Positions 34,516 to 44,164 of a stretch of DNA of 64,000 bases are shown here, piece by piece (within the stretch, counting starts at the first letter, position 1; the number at the start of each line of letters is the position of its first letter). The notes under the pieces are model-generated. The model was not told the origin of the DNA, made no database searches, and worked only from the letters and a program-made list of their open reading frames with translations. The DNA lies in contig JABDIV010000025.1 of NCBI GenBank assembly GCA_013003555.1, positions 22,325-86,324 on the forward strand, read 5' to 3'. Origin of the DNA: Flavobacteriaceae bacterium (GTDB lineage Bacteria > Bacteroidota > Bacteroidia > Flavobacteriales > Flavobacteriaceae). The translations under genes were made by a program, and so were the position numbers.

Positions 34516-35811
34516 TTAGTCACATTCTATGGCTAACATGTAAGCTCCTTTAACATCAAGTGAGGCGCAAATTTCACCACCACCATCAATAAGTAATGCA
34601 TAGACTTCAAATCCTGTTGTAACACCTATCTGAACACCGCTTAAATCTAATGTTGCAGGATCATAAACCAAAGTATGGATGGTATATTGACCAAGTGCAT
34701 TAACTTCGAAAGTCGGTTCGGTGTTTACTGCTTCAATGATTAATTCTTCGCCCGATGTAAGTACATAAAGAACTTCGTATCCATCAGGGACAAACATATC
34801 ACCTTGCGGCAATGCTGTAAATACAGCAGCTCCGTCAACGAAACAGTTGGTTGCTGGATTACCGATAATAGATCCGGCATCAGCCACGCATTCTACAACA
34901 CAAAATTCAATTTCTACTGAAGAGCCGGTAACGTCAAGGGAAGCACAAATGTCTCCACCGCCATCGATAAGAAGTCCATAGACATCCCCTCCTGTTGTAA
35001 CGCCTAATTCAACACCTGAAAGATCAAGCGTATTCGGATCGTAAACAAGGGTGTGCACCGTATAAAGGCCTTCCATATCGACAACAAAGCTAGGATCGGA
35101 ACTTGCGTCAACAATAACAAGGTCAGCACCTTTTGTCAATACATAAAGAACTTCATAGCCTTCAGGAACGTTTGCATCTCCACCTGGTAATCCGGTGATC
35201 GTAGCTCCATTATCTCCAATACAATCTGCTTCTGCTTTTATAGTACCTGCATCAGCTTCGCATTCTTCTTCCATAGGACAAACAACAGCATGAGCGATAA
35301 TATAAATATCACCTTCTAGCCCTTCAATGGTATAGGAGTCACTTGAAGATCCTTCTGAAAATTCGTTTTGATTACCATATTGCCCGGGAGCAACAGTTGG
35401 TTTACCTTTTTTGTTTTTCGGAAATTCATCATTACCCGCATAAAGATGCGTTTCGTAGAAAGCATAACCATCTTCGGCCTGGTAGTCAACGGTTAAAGTA
35501 CCATCAACATAATTCACCTCAATGGTTCCAACATACTCGCCTTTTTCAGTATTACATTTTCCTGCTCCGGCATAAAGATCGAAGCTTCCACTAAAACCAT
35601 CACTTAATGGCCCAATATTCCAGCCCCAGCGATTAAATCCATAACCGCTATCGATAAAGCAGCCGTCCTCATAATAGGCGAAAGCCGTTTCACACTCATC
35701 CTCAGATGATTTGTTCGTAGCGTCCAAATTCGAATCGTTCAGATTGTCGACATTACAACTGACGATTGCGAATAAAAAAACAAGGGAAAATACCCTTAAC
35801 AATAATTTCAT
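34516..35811 (-). CDS. Repeat-containing secreted lipoprotein (family 1, copy C)
   Basis: 431 residues. Signal peptide and lipobox (IVSCNVDN). Residues ~40-180 carry the module shared with the lipoproteins at 8635 and 9392: GTIEVNYVDGTLTVDYQ, ETHLYAGNDEFP, then YIIAHAVVCP. After it come two tandem repeats of ~115-120 residues (each with EGYEVLYVLT- or DGYEVLYVLT-, YT(V/I)HTLVYDP, LDLSGV, LLIDGGG(D/E)ICASLDV). All repeats are acidic and low in Lys, as in surface adhesin-like proteins. Function unknown. About 700 bp from the DUF1501 gene body, with a 114-bp gap between them. Confidence 0.75.
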   Translation of the reverse strand: MKLLLRVFSLVFLFAIVSCNVDNLNDSNLDATNKSSEDECETAFAYYEDGCFIDSGYGFNRWGWNIGPLSDGFSGSFDLYAGAGKCNTEKGEYVGTIEVNYVDGTLTVDYQAEDGYAFYETHLYAGNDEFPKNKKGKPTVAPGQYGNQNEFSEGSSSDSYTIEGLEGDIYIIAHAVVCPMEEECEADAGTIKAEADCIGDNGATITGLPGGDANVPEGYEVLYVLTKGADLVIVDASSDPSFVVDMEGLYTVHTLVYDPNTLDLSGVELGVTTGGDVYGLLIDGGGDICASLDVTGSSVEIEFCVVECVADAGSIIGNPATNCFVDGAAVFTALPQGDMFVPDGYEVLYVLTSGEELIIEAVNTEPTFEVNALGQYTIHTLVYDPATLDLSGVQIGVTTGFEVYALLIDGGGEICASLDVKGAYMLAIECD

Positions 35812-35925
35812 AGTTTAAAATTTTGATTAATAGCTAATAATGGAGAAAGTTATGAAATCTTGATCTATGATTTCAGTAATTAGGATGAATGACCAAAAAA
35901 CTCGAAGAATTGAATACAACTTAGA

Positions 35926-37116
35926 CTAAACCAAAGTTATTGGCGGAAAATCTCCCGAAATAACAGACTCAACATCAGCTCTCATCCAATCCCTGAGTAT
36001 GCTAGAATAAATGGCGCGAAAATCGATTTCGTATTTTATGTCACCATTGGTATCAAGGTCGGTCAGGTTTGATGGCTCATTAAAAATGCCAGGTTTTTTG
36101 AGATTTTCTCCAAGAATAAAAACCGAATTGGCAGCGCCGTGATCGGTGCCCTGAGCAGCATTTTGTTTAACACGTCGACCGAATTCAGAAAACACCATAA
36201 TAAGGGTGTCTTCAAAGGTTCCGGCTTTTTTAAGATCGATGACAAATTTTTCAAGATTTACAGCAAAGTTTCCCAGTAATCTTGCCTGAGTTTGCTTTTG
36301 ATTGGCATGGGTGTCATACCCGTTCTGGGCCACATAAAAAACTCTGGTTTTTAGCCCAGAATTTATAAACTGTGCTGCTGATTTCATTTGACGACCAAAA
36401 GAACCCTTGGAATATTCCTCATTTGAGCGTTTTGTTTTTGATTTTTCATAGATATACTTGGCTGATGACTCTGCACTGATAAGGGTTCTGTATAAATATC
36501 CCAGATTATGCTCTCCTAAATGATCATCGAGTTGATGCTTAATCAATGTTTTGAAGTAAGGGTCTTGCGCCGTTCGGTATAAAAGTTGGGCGTTATTTGT
36601 CGCCATCCCATTTCTTACTTGTCCTTTCAAGGCCAGGGAAAGTTTTTCGTTTAACTCGATGGCATTGTATGGTTTTTCGCCATTGGCATCCAGGTAGCGT
36701 CCAATCCAGCCTGTCTGCAGATATTCATGGGAATGACTTGCGGTATGCCAGATATCCATAGACCGAAAATGAGACCGATCGGGATTGGGATAACCCACAT
36801 TATTTAAAATGCTAACATATCCTTTTTCATAAAGCCGCATAAAGGGGGTTAAACTGTTATGAAGAGCTAACTCATCATTTAGGGCAATCAGATTATTTGA
36901 ACGAAGGGCGAGGTTTGGTCTGCTCGAGTAATAAATGTCATTTCTATAAGGAACGATCGTGTTTAATCCGTCATTTCCGCCGGATAATTGAATAACCACT
37001 AAGCGTCGATAACCGGAGGCGGAGGTTACAAGATCATCAAACGCCTGAATAAAGCGTGGGACAAGCAACAGACTGCTGACTAAAGATGTTTGTTTTACAA
37101 ATTCTCGTCGTTTCAT
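35926..37116 (-). CDS. DUF1501 family secreted protein (Tat signal)
   Basis: 396 residues from the ATG at 37116, where MKRREFVKQTSLVSSLLL forms a twin-arginine signal; the longer ORF would overlap the previous gene. The fold is alkaline-phosphatase-like. Family stretches are LVVIQLSGGNDGLNTIVPY, NPDRSHFRSMDIWHT and VFSEFGRRVKQNAAQGTDHGAAN (in parts). DUF1501 is almost always paired with DUF1800, as here (2-bp gap). The function of the pair is not established; export to the periplasm is likely. Confidence 0.9.
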   Translation of the reverse strand: MKRREFVKQTSLVSSLLLVPRFIQAFDDLVTSASGYRRLVVIQLSGGNDGLNTIVPYRNDIYYSSRPNLALRSNNLIALNDELALHNSLTPFMRLYEKGYVSILNNVGYPNPDRSHFRSMDIWHTASHSHEYLQTGWIGRYLDANGEKPYNAIELNEKLSLALKGQVRNGMATNNAQLLYRTAQDPYFKTLIKHQLDDHLGEHNLGYLYRTLISAESSAKYIYEKSKTKRSNEEYSKGSFGRQMKSAAQFINSGLKTRVFYVAQNGYDTHANQKQTQARLLGNFAVNLEKFVIDLKKAGTFEDTLIMVFSEFGRRVKQNAAQGTDHGAANSVFILGENLKKPGIFNEPSNLTDLDTNGDIKYEIDFRAIYSSILRDWMRADVESVISGDFPPITLV

Positions 37117-37118
37117 AT

Positions 37119-38495
37119 CTAACACATTTGAAATTCGGGGAGTGACATAAGTTGAATGCAATACTCCTGTTTTGTTGGATGAGCGTAATCGGAAATCATA
37201 AGCATTGTTCCTTTAAGTGCACGCGGTTGTATTATATATTCATGCATTTCTTCTATGCCTATTTCATTAAAGTTTTTTTCGAAAATTTGCCAGTTCGCTT
37301 CTACCTCAAAACGATTCCTGGGTTTCATTTTTGATCTCATTCTATGATAAATATTATTATCAAACTTGCGATTTTGATGAGATACGATATACCCGTTATT
37401 TAATAACAGAGACGGCAATTTTAAACGAAAAAGTAAGCTATTCACATCAATCCAACTTCGTCCGCCCTGCCATCCTGCTACATTTGAAGGAAATAATAGA
37501 ATCTGTCCCATTAAGCGCTGCAAAGCAATTAACTTTTCGCGAGTATTGAACTTAAGAGGAACAATGGTGTTGATTCCGACAAGCAACTCAATTGGTGATT
37601 TAATTTTGGTTCCAATATTCGCTCTATTATAAAACCAGTCCGATTCAAATACGAATCGCATAAGTTCATCGATTCGGTAAGATGGATAGAATACCTGAAC
37701 CATCTCTCCAATATGATTTTCATTTATTGTTTCATTAACAAAATATTTATAGATTTTTCTGCACAGGAAAGCAGCACATTCCGGTTGGTTAAGAATAATA
37801 TCAATGATATCATCTCCATTCAAATTACCACGTCGCCCCATGAATCTCTTTCTTCCAAAATCATGATGCTTCGGTCTTATTATAAAGCGCCCTTTAAAAT
37901 CATGGAAATAACCGGTGAATGCTCTTGCTGATTCCTTAATGTCTTTTTCGGTATATTGACCTGTTCCAAGAGTAAATAATTCCATCAGTTCTCGTGCAAA
38001 ATTTTCATTCGGGCTGGTCTTAACATTTTGCTTATTATTTAGGTATTTCAGCATGGCCGGTTCCTTTGAAATAGCCTTTACGAAATGCCCGAAATGCCCT
38101 AAGGCGTGTCGTCTTAAGGTATTGTTGTATTGCTGAACAAAAAATATATTATTATCGCGACATGAAAAGTGGTTAGCCCAAAATAGCACCATGCGTTCTC
38201 TTAATGATTCGGGATTATCCAAGAGACGCTTTATCCAGATCATATTATAATCTCTTAAACGATCCTGACTGATTTCAAAGAATTTTTTAATAGAGAGCTT
38301 ATCAGGCCTCTTCATGCCCGGTCTTTTATACTTAAGATCGGAAAGATCTAAGGTCAAAGGATTTAAATTTCTTGATGAATTGAATAATTCATCAACTATT
38401 TCCCTTCTATCCCGATTGCCAATCTTGATTAATTTCAAGGGGGATATTCCTAAACCCGCCCTCTGATATAAATGTTGAATCTCTTTTCTTGTCAT
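37119..38495 (-). CDS. DUF1800 family protein
   Basis: 458 residues. Family hallmarks are WANHFSCRDNN near 103, NENFARELMELFTLG near 165 and GTKIKSPIELLVGI near 295. No obvious signal peptide. Upstream partner of the DUF1501 gene in a two-gene operon. The family is uncharacterised. Confidence 0.9.
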   Translation of the reverse strand: MTRKEIQHLYQRAGLGISPLKLIKIGNRDRREIVDELFNSSRNLNPLTLDLSDLKYKRPGMKRPDKLSIKKFFEISQDRLRDYNMIWIKRLLDNPESLRERMVLFWANHFSCRDNNIFFVQQYNNTLRRHALGHFGHFVKAISKEPAMLKYLNNKQNVKTSPNENFARELMELFTLGTGQYTEKDIKESARAFTGYFHDFKGRFIIRPKHHDFGRKRFMGRRGNLNGDDIIDIILNQPECAAFLCRKIYKYFVNETINENHIGEMVQVFYPSYRIDELMRFVFESDWFYNRANIGTKIKSPIELLVGINTIVPLKFNTREKLIALQRLMGQILLFPSNVAGWQGGRSWIDVNSLLFRLKLPSLLLNNGYIVSHQNRKFDNNIYHRMRSKMKPRNRFEVEANWQIFEKNFNEIGIEEMHEYIIQPRALKGTMLMISDYAHPTKQEYCIQLMSLPEFQMC

Positions 38496-38598
38496 TACTG
38501 TTAAGACTGAATAATCACTCTTTCGTTTAATTAGCCTACAATAATGATTCCAAACTTTTTAAGACAATTCAAACACAATTTAAAAATGAATGATATCG

Positions 38599-39972
38599 CT
38601 AAATACTGATGTATTCCTTATAAATAGAAATTGGAATCAAAGCGGTCCATCCGCAAAAGTCTTTTTTTGCTGGCATTCCATAGGAAATAAGATCTGGCGC
38701 ATAGTTTTCCCAAAATGTTCCTGTTGCTTCAAAAACGATCGCAACATTATTGTAAACTTTTTTAGCAAGTTCACGGGCCAGTTCATCTTTCCCATTCACT
38801 GAAAGACCTTTAAGCACCATATATACAGTCGGTGCCCAAACACCCCCCAACCAATAATCGCCCCATCCTGTATAATCAGGATCTGAAGCTGATAGTGCAG
38901 GCAAAGGTGTTTTTCGGTAGAATTCATCAGGATCGCTAAGATGAGCTAGAAATCCTTCCAATCGCTCTTCTGGAACAACCTGCCCCAACAAGGCCCAATA
39001 CATCCCAATATGGCGCCGCGGGATTTGCTTGTCGTACCCGAGATCGTAATAAAAGGCATCCTCGTCATTCCAACATTTTTCATTTAACCCCGCCTTAATG
39101 CGCTGATGTATCCTTTCAAAATGTTCGATGTCATCATTAAATCCTGTTAGAACGGCTATTTGTTTTAATTGTATGGCAAACATGGCCATTTGAGAGGAAA
39201 AATCAACCAAACGCCCCTGCTTATTCCAAACGCCTTGTTTGGTGCCCACATACTGTTCTATAAAAAAGCTTAATTTTTCCTCATCCGATACATTAAGGGA
39301 GGCAAGCTTATTTCCGAGTTCATGGTGTGTCATCCCATTGCCTTCTTCAGGCTCCCAATCACGGGGTGCCCTTGGAATATTATCCATGCCCATCCCAAGT
39401 GTATCGCCATAAAATAAATCATCCTCCAACATATAAGTATTTATGTGGAATTCGAAATTCTTCTTTAAAGTCGGGTATACGTCTTTCAAACGTCTCAAAT
39501 CCTTGGTAACCGAATATATTTCGAGTTCAGCAAAGGCCAGTAATGGTGGATTAATAGACACGGGGTGGGTTTTAGACCAAAGCGGTCTTCCGTTGGCTCG
39601 ATACTCCCGGCATATATAACCATCTTTTTCCATCCTGCTATAAAAATTATCCAGGGCCTGGTATACAGGGAGTTCATCTGTATGGTATTTGGCAAAACAG
39701 CACATGAAGCAGGTATCCCATAAAAAGATATTCTCAGAAAAGGCCGCATCGATAAAAGGTTTTTTAAAAAAGAGCTCTTTATCCCCACCTCGTATTTTTT
39801 CCTTGGTTATCTCCAGCGCCTTGTCGTACATACGTTGGGCCAAATCATCGGTTACCTCAAAATTGTCTGAGATGACTGCCTTTGCTTCCTTACCATTGCA
39901 AGCCATCACTGTACTGATGCCGAGGGCCCCGGAAGCTAAACCTATCTGTTTTGCAAAATCACGTCGTTTCAT
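38599..39972 (-). CDS. Tat-exported lipoprotein glycoside hydrolase, trehalase/GH63-like (alpha/alpha)6 fold
   Basis: 457 residues. The N-terminus MKRRDFAKQIGLASG is a twin-arginine signal ending in a lipobox-like VMAC (Cys25). The catalytic domain looks like the MGH1/GH63-GH37 clan: FLWDTCFM (residues 83-90), NPPLLAFAE (141-149), LGMGMDNIPR (Asp197 is the likely general acid) and FWENY near 420 (likely general base Glu), with GWGDYWLGGVWAP between. The sugar substrate cannot be read from sequence; alpha-glucosides or alpha-mannosides are typical of the clan. Confidence 0.82.
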   Translation of the reverse strand: MKRRDFAKQIGLASGALGISTVMACNGKEAKAVISDNFEVTDDLAQRMYDKALEITKEKIRGGDKELFFKKPFIDAAFSENIFLWDTCFMCCFAKYHTDELPVYQALDNFYSRMEKDGYICREYRANGRPLWSKTHPVSINPPLLAFAELEIYSVTKDLRRLKDVYPTLKKNFEFHINTYMLEDDLFYGDTLGMGMDNIPRAPRDWEPEEGNGMTHHELGNKLASLNVSDEEKLSFFIEQYVGTKQGVWNKQGRLVDFSSQMAMFAIQLKQIAVLTGFNDDIEHFERIHQRIKAGLNEKCWNDEDAFYYDLGYDKQIPRRHIGMYWALLGQVVPEERLEGFLAHLSDPDEFYRKTPLPALSASDPDYTGWGDYWLGGVWAPTVYMVLKGLSVNGKDELARELAKKVYNNVAIVFEATGTFWENYAPDLISYGMPAKKDFCGWTALIPISIYKEYISI

Positions 39973-40001
39973 AAATGGTTAGTTAATGTTTAAAAATAAA
40001 A

Positions 40002-40025
40002 AAACCGTTTCAATTGAAACGGTTT
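40002..40025 (-). terminator. Terminator of the ALDH7 gene
   Basis: AAACCGTTTC-AATT-GAAACGGTTT (10-bp stem) is followed on the minus strand by TTTTATTTTT. It separates the aldehyde dehydrogenase from the downstream glycosidase gene. Confidence 0.75.
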
Positions 40026-40048
40026 GTTGTACGTACAATTTACGACCT

Positions 40049-41602
40049 TTACAAATCAAACTTGATTCCTTGTGCCAATGGTAAATCGGTTGTATAATTA
40101 ATCGTATTGGTTTGACGCCTCATATAGATTTTCCAGGCATCACTGCCAGATTCACGACCACCACCTGTTTCTTTTTCGCCACCAAACGCACCTCCGATCT
40201 CGGCTCCTGACGTTCCAATATTAACGTTAGCAATGCCACAATCGGAACCGCCATGTGAAAGGAAGCGTTCTGCTTCACGAAGGTTATTGGTCATAATGGC
40301 CGATGATAAACCTTGAGCTACTCCATTTTGAATGGCAATGGCGTTATCGACATCGCCAGTATATTTCAAAAGGTAAAGAATTGGAGCAAAGGTTTCATGC
40401 TGAACGATTTTGAAATGGTTTTTGGCCTCGGCAATTGCGGGTTTTACATAGCACCCGCTTTCATAGCCTTCACCACTTAAAACACCGCCCTCAACGATTA
40501 TTTTTCCACCTTCATCTTCTACAGCTTCAAGAGCTTTCAAATACATGTCTACCGCTTCTTTATCGATTAGTGGTCCAACATGATTTGATTCATCTAAAGG
40601 GTTCCCAATTTTCAATTGGTTATAGGCGTCGGTCAAAGCAGTTTTTAGTTTGTCATAAATGCTTTCATGTATGATAAGGCGACGTGTAGAGGTACAACGT
40701 TGCCCACAAGTTCCAACAGCTCCAAAAACAGCCCCGATAATGGTCATTTTTATATCGGCGTCTGGTGTCACAATTATGGCGTTATTTCCGCCTAATTCCA
40801 ACAAGGCACGTCCGAGACGCTCTCCAACCGTCCGTCCAACAATTTTTCCCATCCGAGTCGAACCTGTCGCCGATATCAAGGGCACACGATTATCACTGCT
40901 TAGCATTTCTCCAACCCGGTAATCGCCATTAACCAGACATGAAATTCCTTCCGGTAAACCATTTTCTTTGAAAACCTGGGCTGCGATATGCTGACATGCA
41001 ATACCACAAAGTGGTGCTTTTTCGGATGGTTTCCATACACAAACGTCACCACATATCCATGCTAAAGCTGTATTCCATGACCAAACTGCAACCGGGAAAT
41101 TAAAGGCTGAAATAATACCAACTATACCCAGCGGATGATACTGCTCATACATGCGATGGCCGGCGCGTTCACTATGCATGGTAAACCCATGAAGTTGTCG
41201 AGAAAGGCCGACAGCAAAATCACATATGTCGATCATCTCCTGAACTTCGCCAAGTCCTTCTTGATATGACTTCCCCATTTCATATGAAACCAGCTTACCA
41301 AGGGGTTCTTTTAATTCTCTTAGTTTATCCCCAAATTGACGCACGATTTCCCCACGCTTTGGAGAAGGCATCAGTCTCCACGATTTAAAGGCCTCAGTTG
41401 CTGTTTGTATGACGCGTTCGTAATCTTCTTTGGTCGTTGACCGAACCGAACCGATCAACTGGCCGTCAACCGGCGAATAGCTTTTAATGATGTCGCCATT
41501 CCCGAACCAATTATCCCCGGTTGAGGTACCGTCATTTATCGTTTGAACGCCTAATTTCTTTAAGGCCTCCATCATGCCGAAATCTGTTCCGACTGCTTCC
41601 AT
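40049..41602 (-). CDS. amaB: Aldehyde dehydrogenase, ALDH7 / alpha-aminoadipate-semialdehyde dehydrogenase type
   Basis: 517 residues. NAD-binding and catalytic motifs are LLELGGNNAIIV (general base Glu, near 268) and GTCGQRCTSTRRL (nucleophile Cys, near 302). The C-terminal GGAFGGEKETGGGRESGSDAWK is typical of the antiquitin/ALDH7 group. ALDH7 enzymes oxidise alpha-aminoadipate semialdehyde in lysine breakdown. The neighbouring genes do not belong to a lysine pathway, so the assignment rests on sequence pattern only. Monocistronic. Confidence 0.83.
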   Translation of the reverse strand: MEAVGTDFGMMEALKKLGVQTINDGTSTGDNWFGNGDIIKSYSPVDGQLIGSVRSTTKEDYERVIQTATEAFKSWRLMPSPKRGEIVRQFGDKLRELKEPLGKLVSYEMGKSYQEGLGEVQEMIDICDFAVGLSRQLHGFTMHSERAGHRMYEQYHPLGIVGIISAFNFPVAVWSWNTALAWICGDVCVWKPSEKAPLCGIACQHIAAQVFKENGLPEGISCLVNGDYRVGEMLSSDNRVPLISATGSTRMGKIVGRTVGERLGRALLELGGNNAIIVTPDADIKMTIIGAVFGAVGTCGQRCTSTRRLIIHESIYDKLKTALTDAYNQLKIGNPLDESNHVGPLIDKEAVDMYLKALEAVEDEGGKIIVEGGVLSGEGYESGCYVKPAIAEAKNHFKIVQHETFAPILYLLKYTGDVDNAIAIQNGVAQGLSSAIMTNNLREAERFLSHGGSDCGIANVNIGTSGAEIGGAFGGEKETGGGRESGSDAWKIYMRRQTNTINYTTDLPLAQGIKFDL

Positions 41603-41721
41603 ATATCAAATTTTGTTTTGTGGATTATCTGTGTTGCGAAGATACTAATTTATTGTGTGTTGGGATCCAGATTTCAGCTGGAAAATAGTAACTTTAAACC
41701 CAATCAATCCCATAATAAATT

Positions 41722-42792
41722 ATGAAATATCTTTCTATTTTCGTTTTGAGTTTTTTATTGCTGACCGGGTGTAAGAATGAGGCTGAGTCAACCCAGGCTA
41801 ATGCAACTTCAGCATCGCAAGAGTCAAGTACCGAACAGGCCGATTTTGCCATAGTAATCCATGGTGGTGCCGGGACGATACTCAAGAAAAACATGACTTC
41901 GGAAAAAGAGGCAGCTTACAAGGTGGTTTTGGAAGAAGCTATTCGAACTGGATATAATATTTTGAAAAGTGGGGGTAGCAGCCTGGATGCAGTGACTAAA
42001 ACCATTAACGTGATGGAGGATTCACCTCTTTTCAATGCCGGTAAAGGGGCTGTTTTCACCAATGCCGAAACCAATGAGCTGGATGCATCGATTATGGATG
42101 GTGCAACTTTAAATGCGGGAGCATCGGCAGGGACAACTACGGTTAAAAACCCCATAGATCTGGCACGCGCTGTTATGGATAATTCCCCGCATGTGATGCT
42201 GGCCGGTGCCGGAGCAGAAGAATTTGCTAAAGAACAAGCTTTAGAACTTGTTGACCCTTCCTATTTCTTCACCGAAAACCGATTCAACAGCTTGAAGCGC
42301 ATCAAAGATTCCGAAAAAGTCGAATTAGATCACGATAATAAGCAGGCTTTTTTCGATTCGGAGATCAATGATTATAAATTCGGAACAGTGGGTTGCGCTG
42401 CCCTTGATAAAAACGGTAATCTCGCTGCGGGAACGTCTACAGGTGGTATGACCAATAAACGCTGGGGGCGAATTGGTGACGCCCCGATAATTGGAGCTGG
42501 CACCTACGCCAATAATGCGAGTTGTGCTGTATCAAGTACAGGCTGGGGTGAATATTTTATACGGGCCATGGTGGCACATGATATTTCTGCCCTGATGGAA
42601 TATAGAGGTATGAGTCTGGCAGAAGCTGCACGAACCGTTATCCATGATAAGGTTGGCGGACTTGGAGGTGATGGCGGTATTGTTGCCGTTGATCACCAAG
42701 GTAATATGGTTTTTGAATTCAATACTGCAGGCATGTACAGGGCCTCAATGAATGATAAAGGCGAGCTGATCATCAAAATCTATCGCGACTAA
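41722..42792 (+). CDS. iaaA: Isoaspartyl peptidase / L-asparaginase (Ntn hydrolase), lipoprotein form
   Basis: 356 residues. Signal peptide with lipobox LLTGCKN (Cys16), so the enzyme is exported. Family stretches are VIHGGAGTI (near 48) and the autocleavage site KFGTVGCAALD; Thr222 is the expected N-terminal nucleophile of the beta subunit, followed by GTSTGGMTNKRWGRIGDAPIIGAGTYA (in parts). It cleaves isoaspartyl dipeptides and asparagine. The periplasmic form is common in Bacteroidota and would salvage peptides. Confidence 0.92.
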   Translation: MKYLSIFVLSFLLLTGCKNEAESTQANATSASQESSTEQADFAIVIHGGAGTILKKNMTSEKEAAYKVVLEEAIRTGYNILKSGGSSLDAVTKTINVMEDSPLFNAGKGAVFTNAETNELDASIMDGATLNAGASAGTTTVKNPIDLARAVMDNSPHVMLAGAGAEEFAKEQALELVDPSYFFTENRFNSLKRIKDSEKVELDHDNKQAFFDSEINDYKFGTVGCAALDKNGNLAAGTSTGGMTNKRWGRIGDAPIIGAGTYANNASCAVSSTGWGEYFIRAMVAHDISALMEYRGMSLAEAARTVIHDKVGGLGGDGGIVAVDHQGNMVFEFNTAGMYRASMNDKGELIIKIYRD

Positions 42793-42895
42793 CATTTAAG
42801 ATAGGATTAACAGTACAAGAAAGTCTGGTTACTGGAATACGTCCGTAATTAATAATAAAGGGGTGTCCCGAATTATTAATTAAACTCATATTTCC

Positions 42896-43753
42896 ATGAA
42901 AAATCTAAATCTTCTATTGCTTCTGCTCATCGTTCCCCTTTTTGGTGTTTCTCAATCAATGTATTACGTTTCAGCCGAAAATGGACTCTTTGCACGCTCA
43001 GCGCCCGACCGCGGAGCACGTACAATAACCAAATTACATTACGGCACTAAAGTTCAAATTACCGAACAAACGGATTTAAGATTAGATGTTCTTGATCATG
43101 GCAAAAAGATCTCAGGACAATGGGTAAAGGTAAATGCATACCTGCCTTATGACACTATTGAAGCCTACGTGTTTGACGCCTTCCTGACCAATAAAATTCT
43201 TGAGCCACGAACACATGCCAAATTCGATAATGTTACCGTCGCTTTGCATAATTTAGAGCTGTGGGAAACCGAAGGTCAAAGTTTTGAGAGCAAGCGCGAC
43301 ACCTTAAGATACTATGCGGAGTTAGGTGTCAGCCCAGAAGAAAAAATCATCGTTTTAAAACCTCAGCAAAACTACAAACGACTGGCTGTATATCAAGCCT
43401 ATGAGACCAGTCTTACCGTTATGAATGAAGGGCCGCATTGCGATTTGATTGACTGGAAACATTATCAATCTGCCTGGCTGCCATTGAAACATATCGAAGA
43501 GCAAACTTATCAAACCCTGTCTTATTCGCAGGATGATTGGTCTGAATTCGTGACAGTCGATATGGACGATCTGAAATCGGCAGTCAGGGAACATTGTGGT
43601 GATGGGTATGCTGAATTGATAAAATCATTAAAAACTATTGATTATCCTGCTGCTGTATCGATTAGCATTATTTATTTGAAGGTCATAATGATTGATATGG
43701 ATGACAAAGTTATAGAACGAATAATTGCCTTCGAAATACCCATGGGATGTTGA
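42896..43753 (+). CDS. Secreted SH3-domain protein, otherwise uncharacterised
   Basis: 285 residues. The signal peptide ends near FGVSQ. A bacterial SH3 domain follows (YYVSAENGLFARSAPDRGARTITKLHYGTKVQI in parts, residues ~22-90). The remaining ~190 residues have no motif I know and contain several Trp/Tyr/His residues. The SH3 domain suggests contact with peptidoglycan or a partner protein. Lone gene, in the same direction as the isoaspartyl peptidase 100 bp upstream. Confidence 0.68.
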   Translation: MKNLNLLLLLLIVPLFGVSQSMYYVSAENGLFARSAPDRGARTITKLHYGTKVQITEQTDLRLDVLDHGKKISGQWVKVNAYLPYDTIEAYVFDAFLTNKILEPRTHAKFDNVTVALHNLELWETEGQSFESKRDTLRYYAELGVSPEEKIIVLKPQQNYKRLAVYQAYETSLTVMNEGPHCDLIDWKHYQSAWLPLKHIEEQTYQTLSYSQDDWSEFVTVDMDDLKSAVREHCGDGYAELIKSLKTIDYPAAVSISIIYLKVIMIDMDDKVIERIIAFEIPMGC

Positions 43754-43819
43754 CGGTGGGAGATCTCACGCACTCTATATTTGATTATCTTGTAAAAAAT
43801 ATAAATCTATTATATCAGA

Positions 43820-44143
43820 ATGCACAAAAATCTTGATAGGAGGGATCATTATGCTGTGATTTTTACATCAAAGTTGAAACATCCCGCTCATGGATATGAG
43901 GAGATGGCCTTTCAAATGGAAGAACTAGCTAAAAAACAACCAGGTTTTCTCGGTGTTGAGTCGGCAAGATCCGATTTAGGAATTACAGTGAGTTATTGGA
44001 CCGATCAGGAAGCTGTCAAGAATTGGAAAGAGCAGCTGGAACATCTCAAGGCGCAGGAACTGGGCAAATCAAAATGGTACGACTGGTATAAGGTTCATGT
44101 CTGTAAAATTGAACGCGCCTATCAATTTACTTCCACCGATTAA
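43820..44143 (+). CDS. Antibiotic biosynthesis monooxygenase (ABM) fold protein
   Basis: 107 residues with the dimeric ferredoxin-like ABM pattern: YAVIFTSKLKH at the start, KKQPGFLGVESARSD in the middle, and SYWTDQEAVKNWK before the last strand. Such small proteins act as quinol or heme-degrading oxygenases or have unknown roles; no specific substrate is suggested. It faces the CYTH gene tail to tail with a 21-bp gap. Confidence 0.82.
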   Translation: MHKNLDRRDHYAVIFTSKLKHPAHGYEEMAFQMEELAKKQPGFLGVESARSDLGITVSYWTDQEAVKNWKEQLEHLKAQELGKSKWYDWYKVHVCKIERAYQFTSTD

Positions 44144-44164
44144 ATAGTCAAAGAGGAGATCGAA

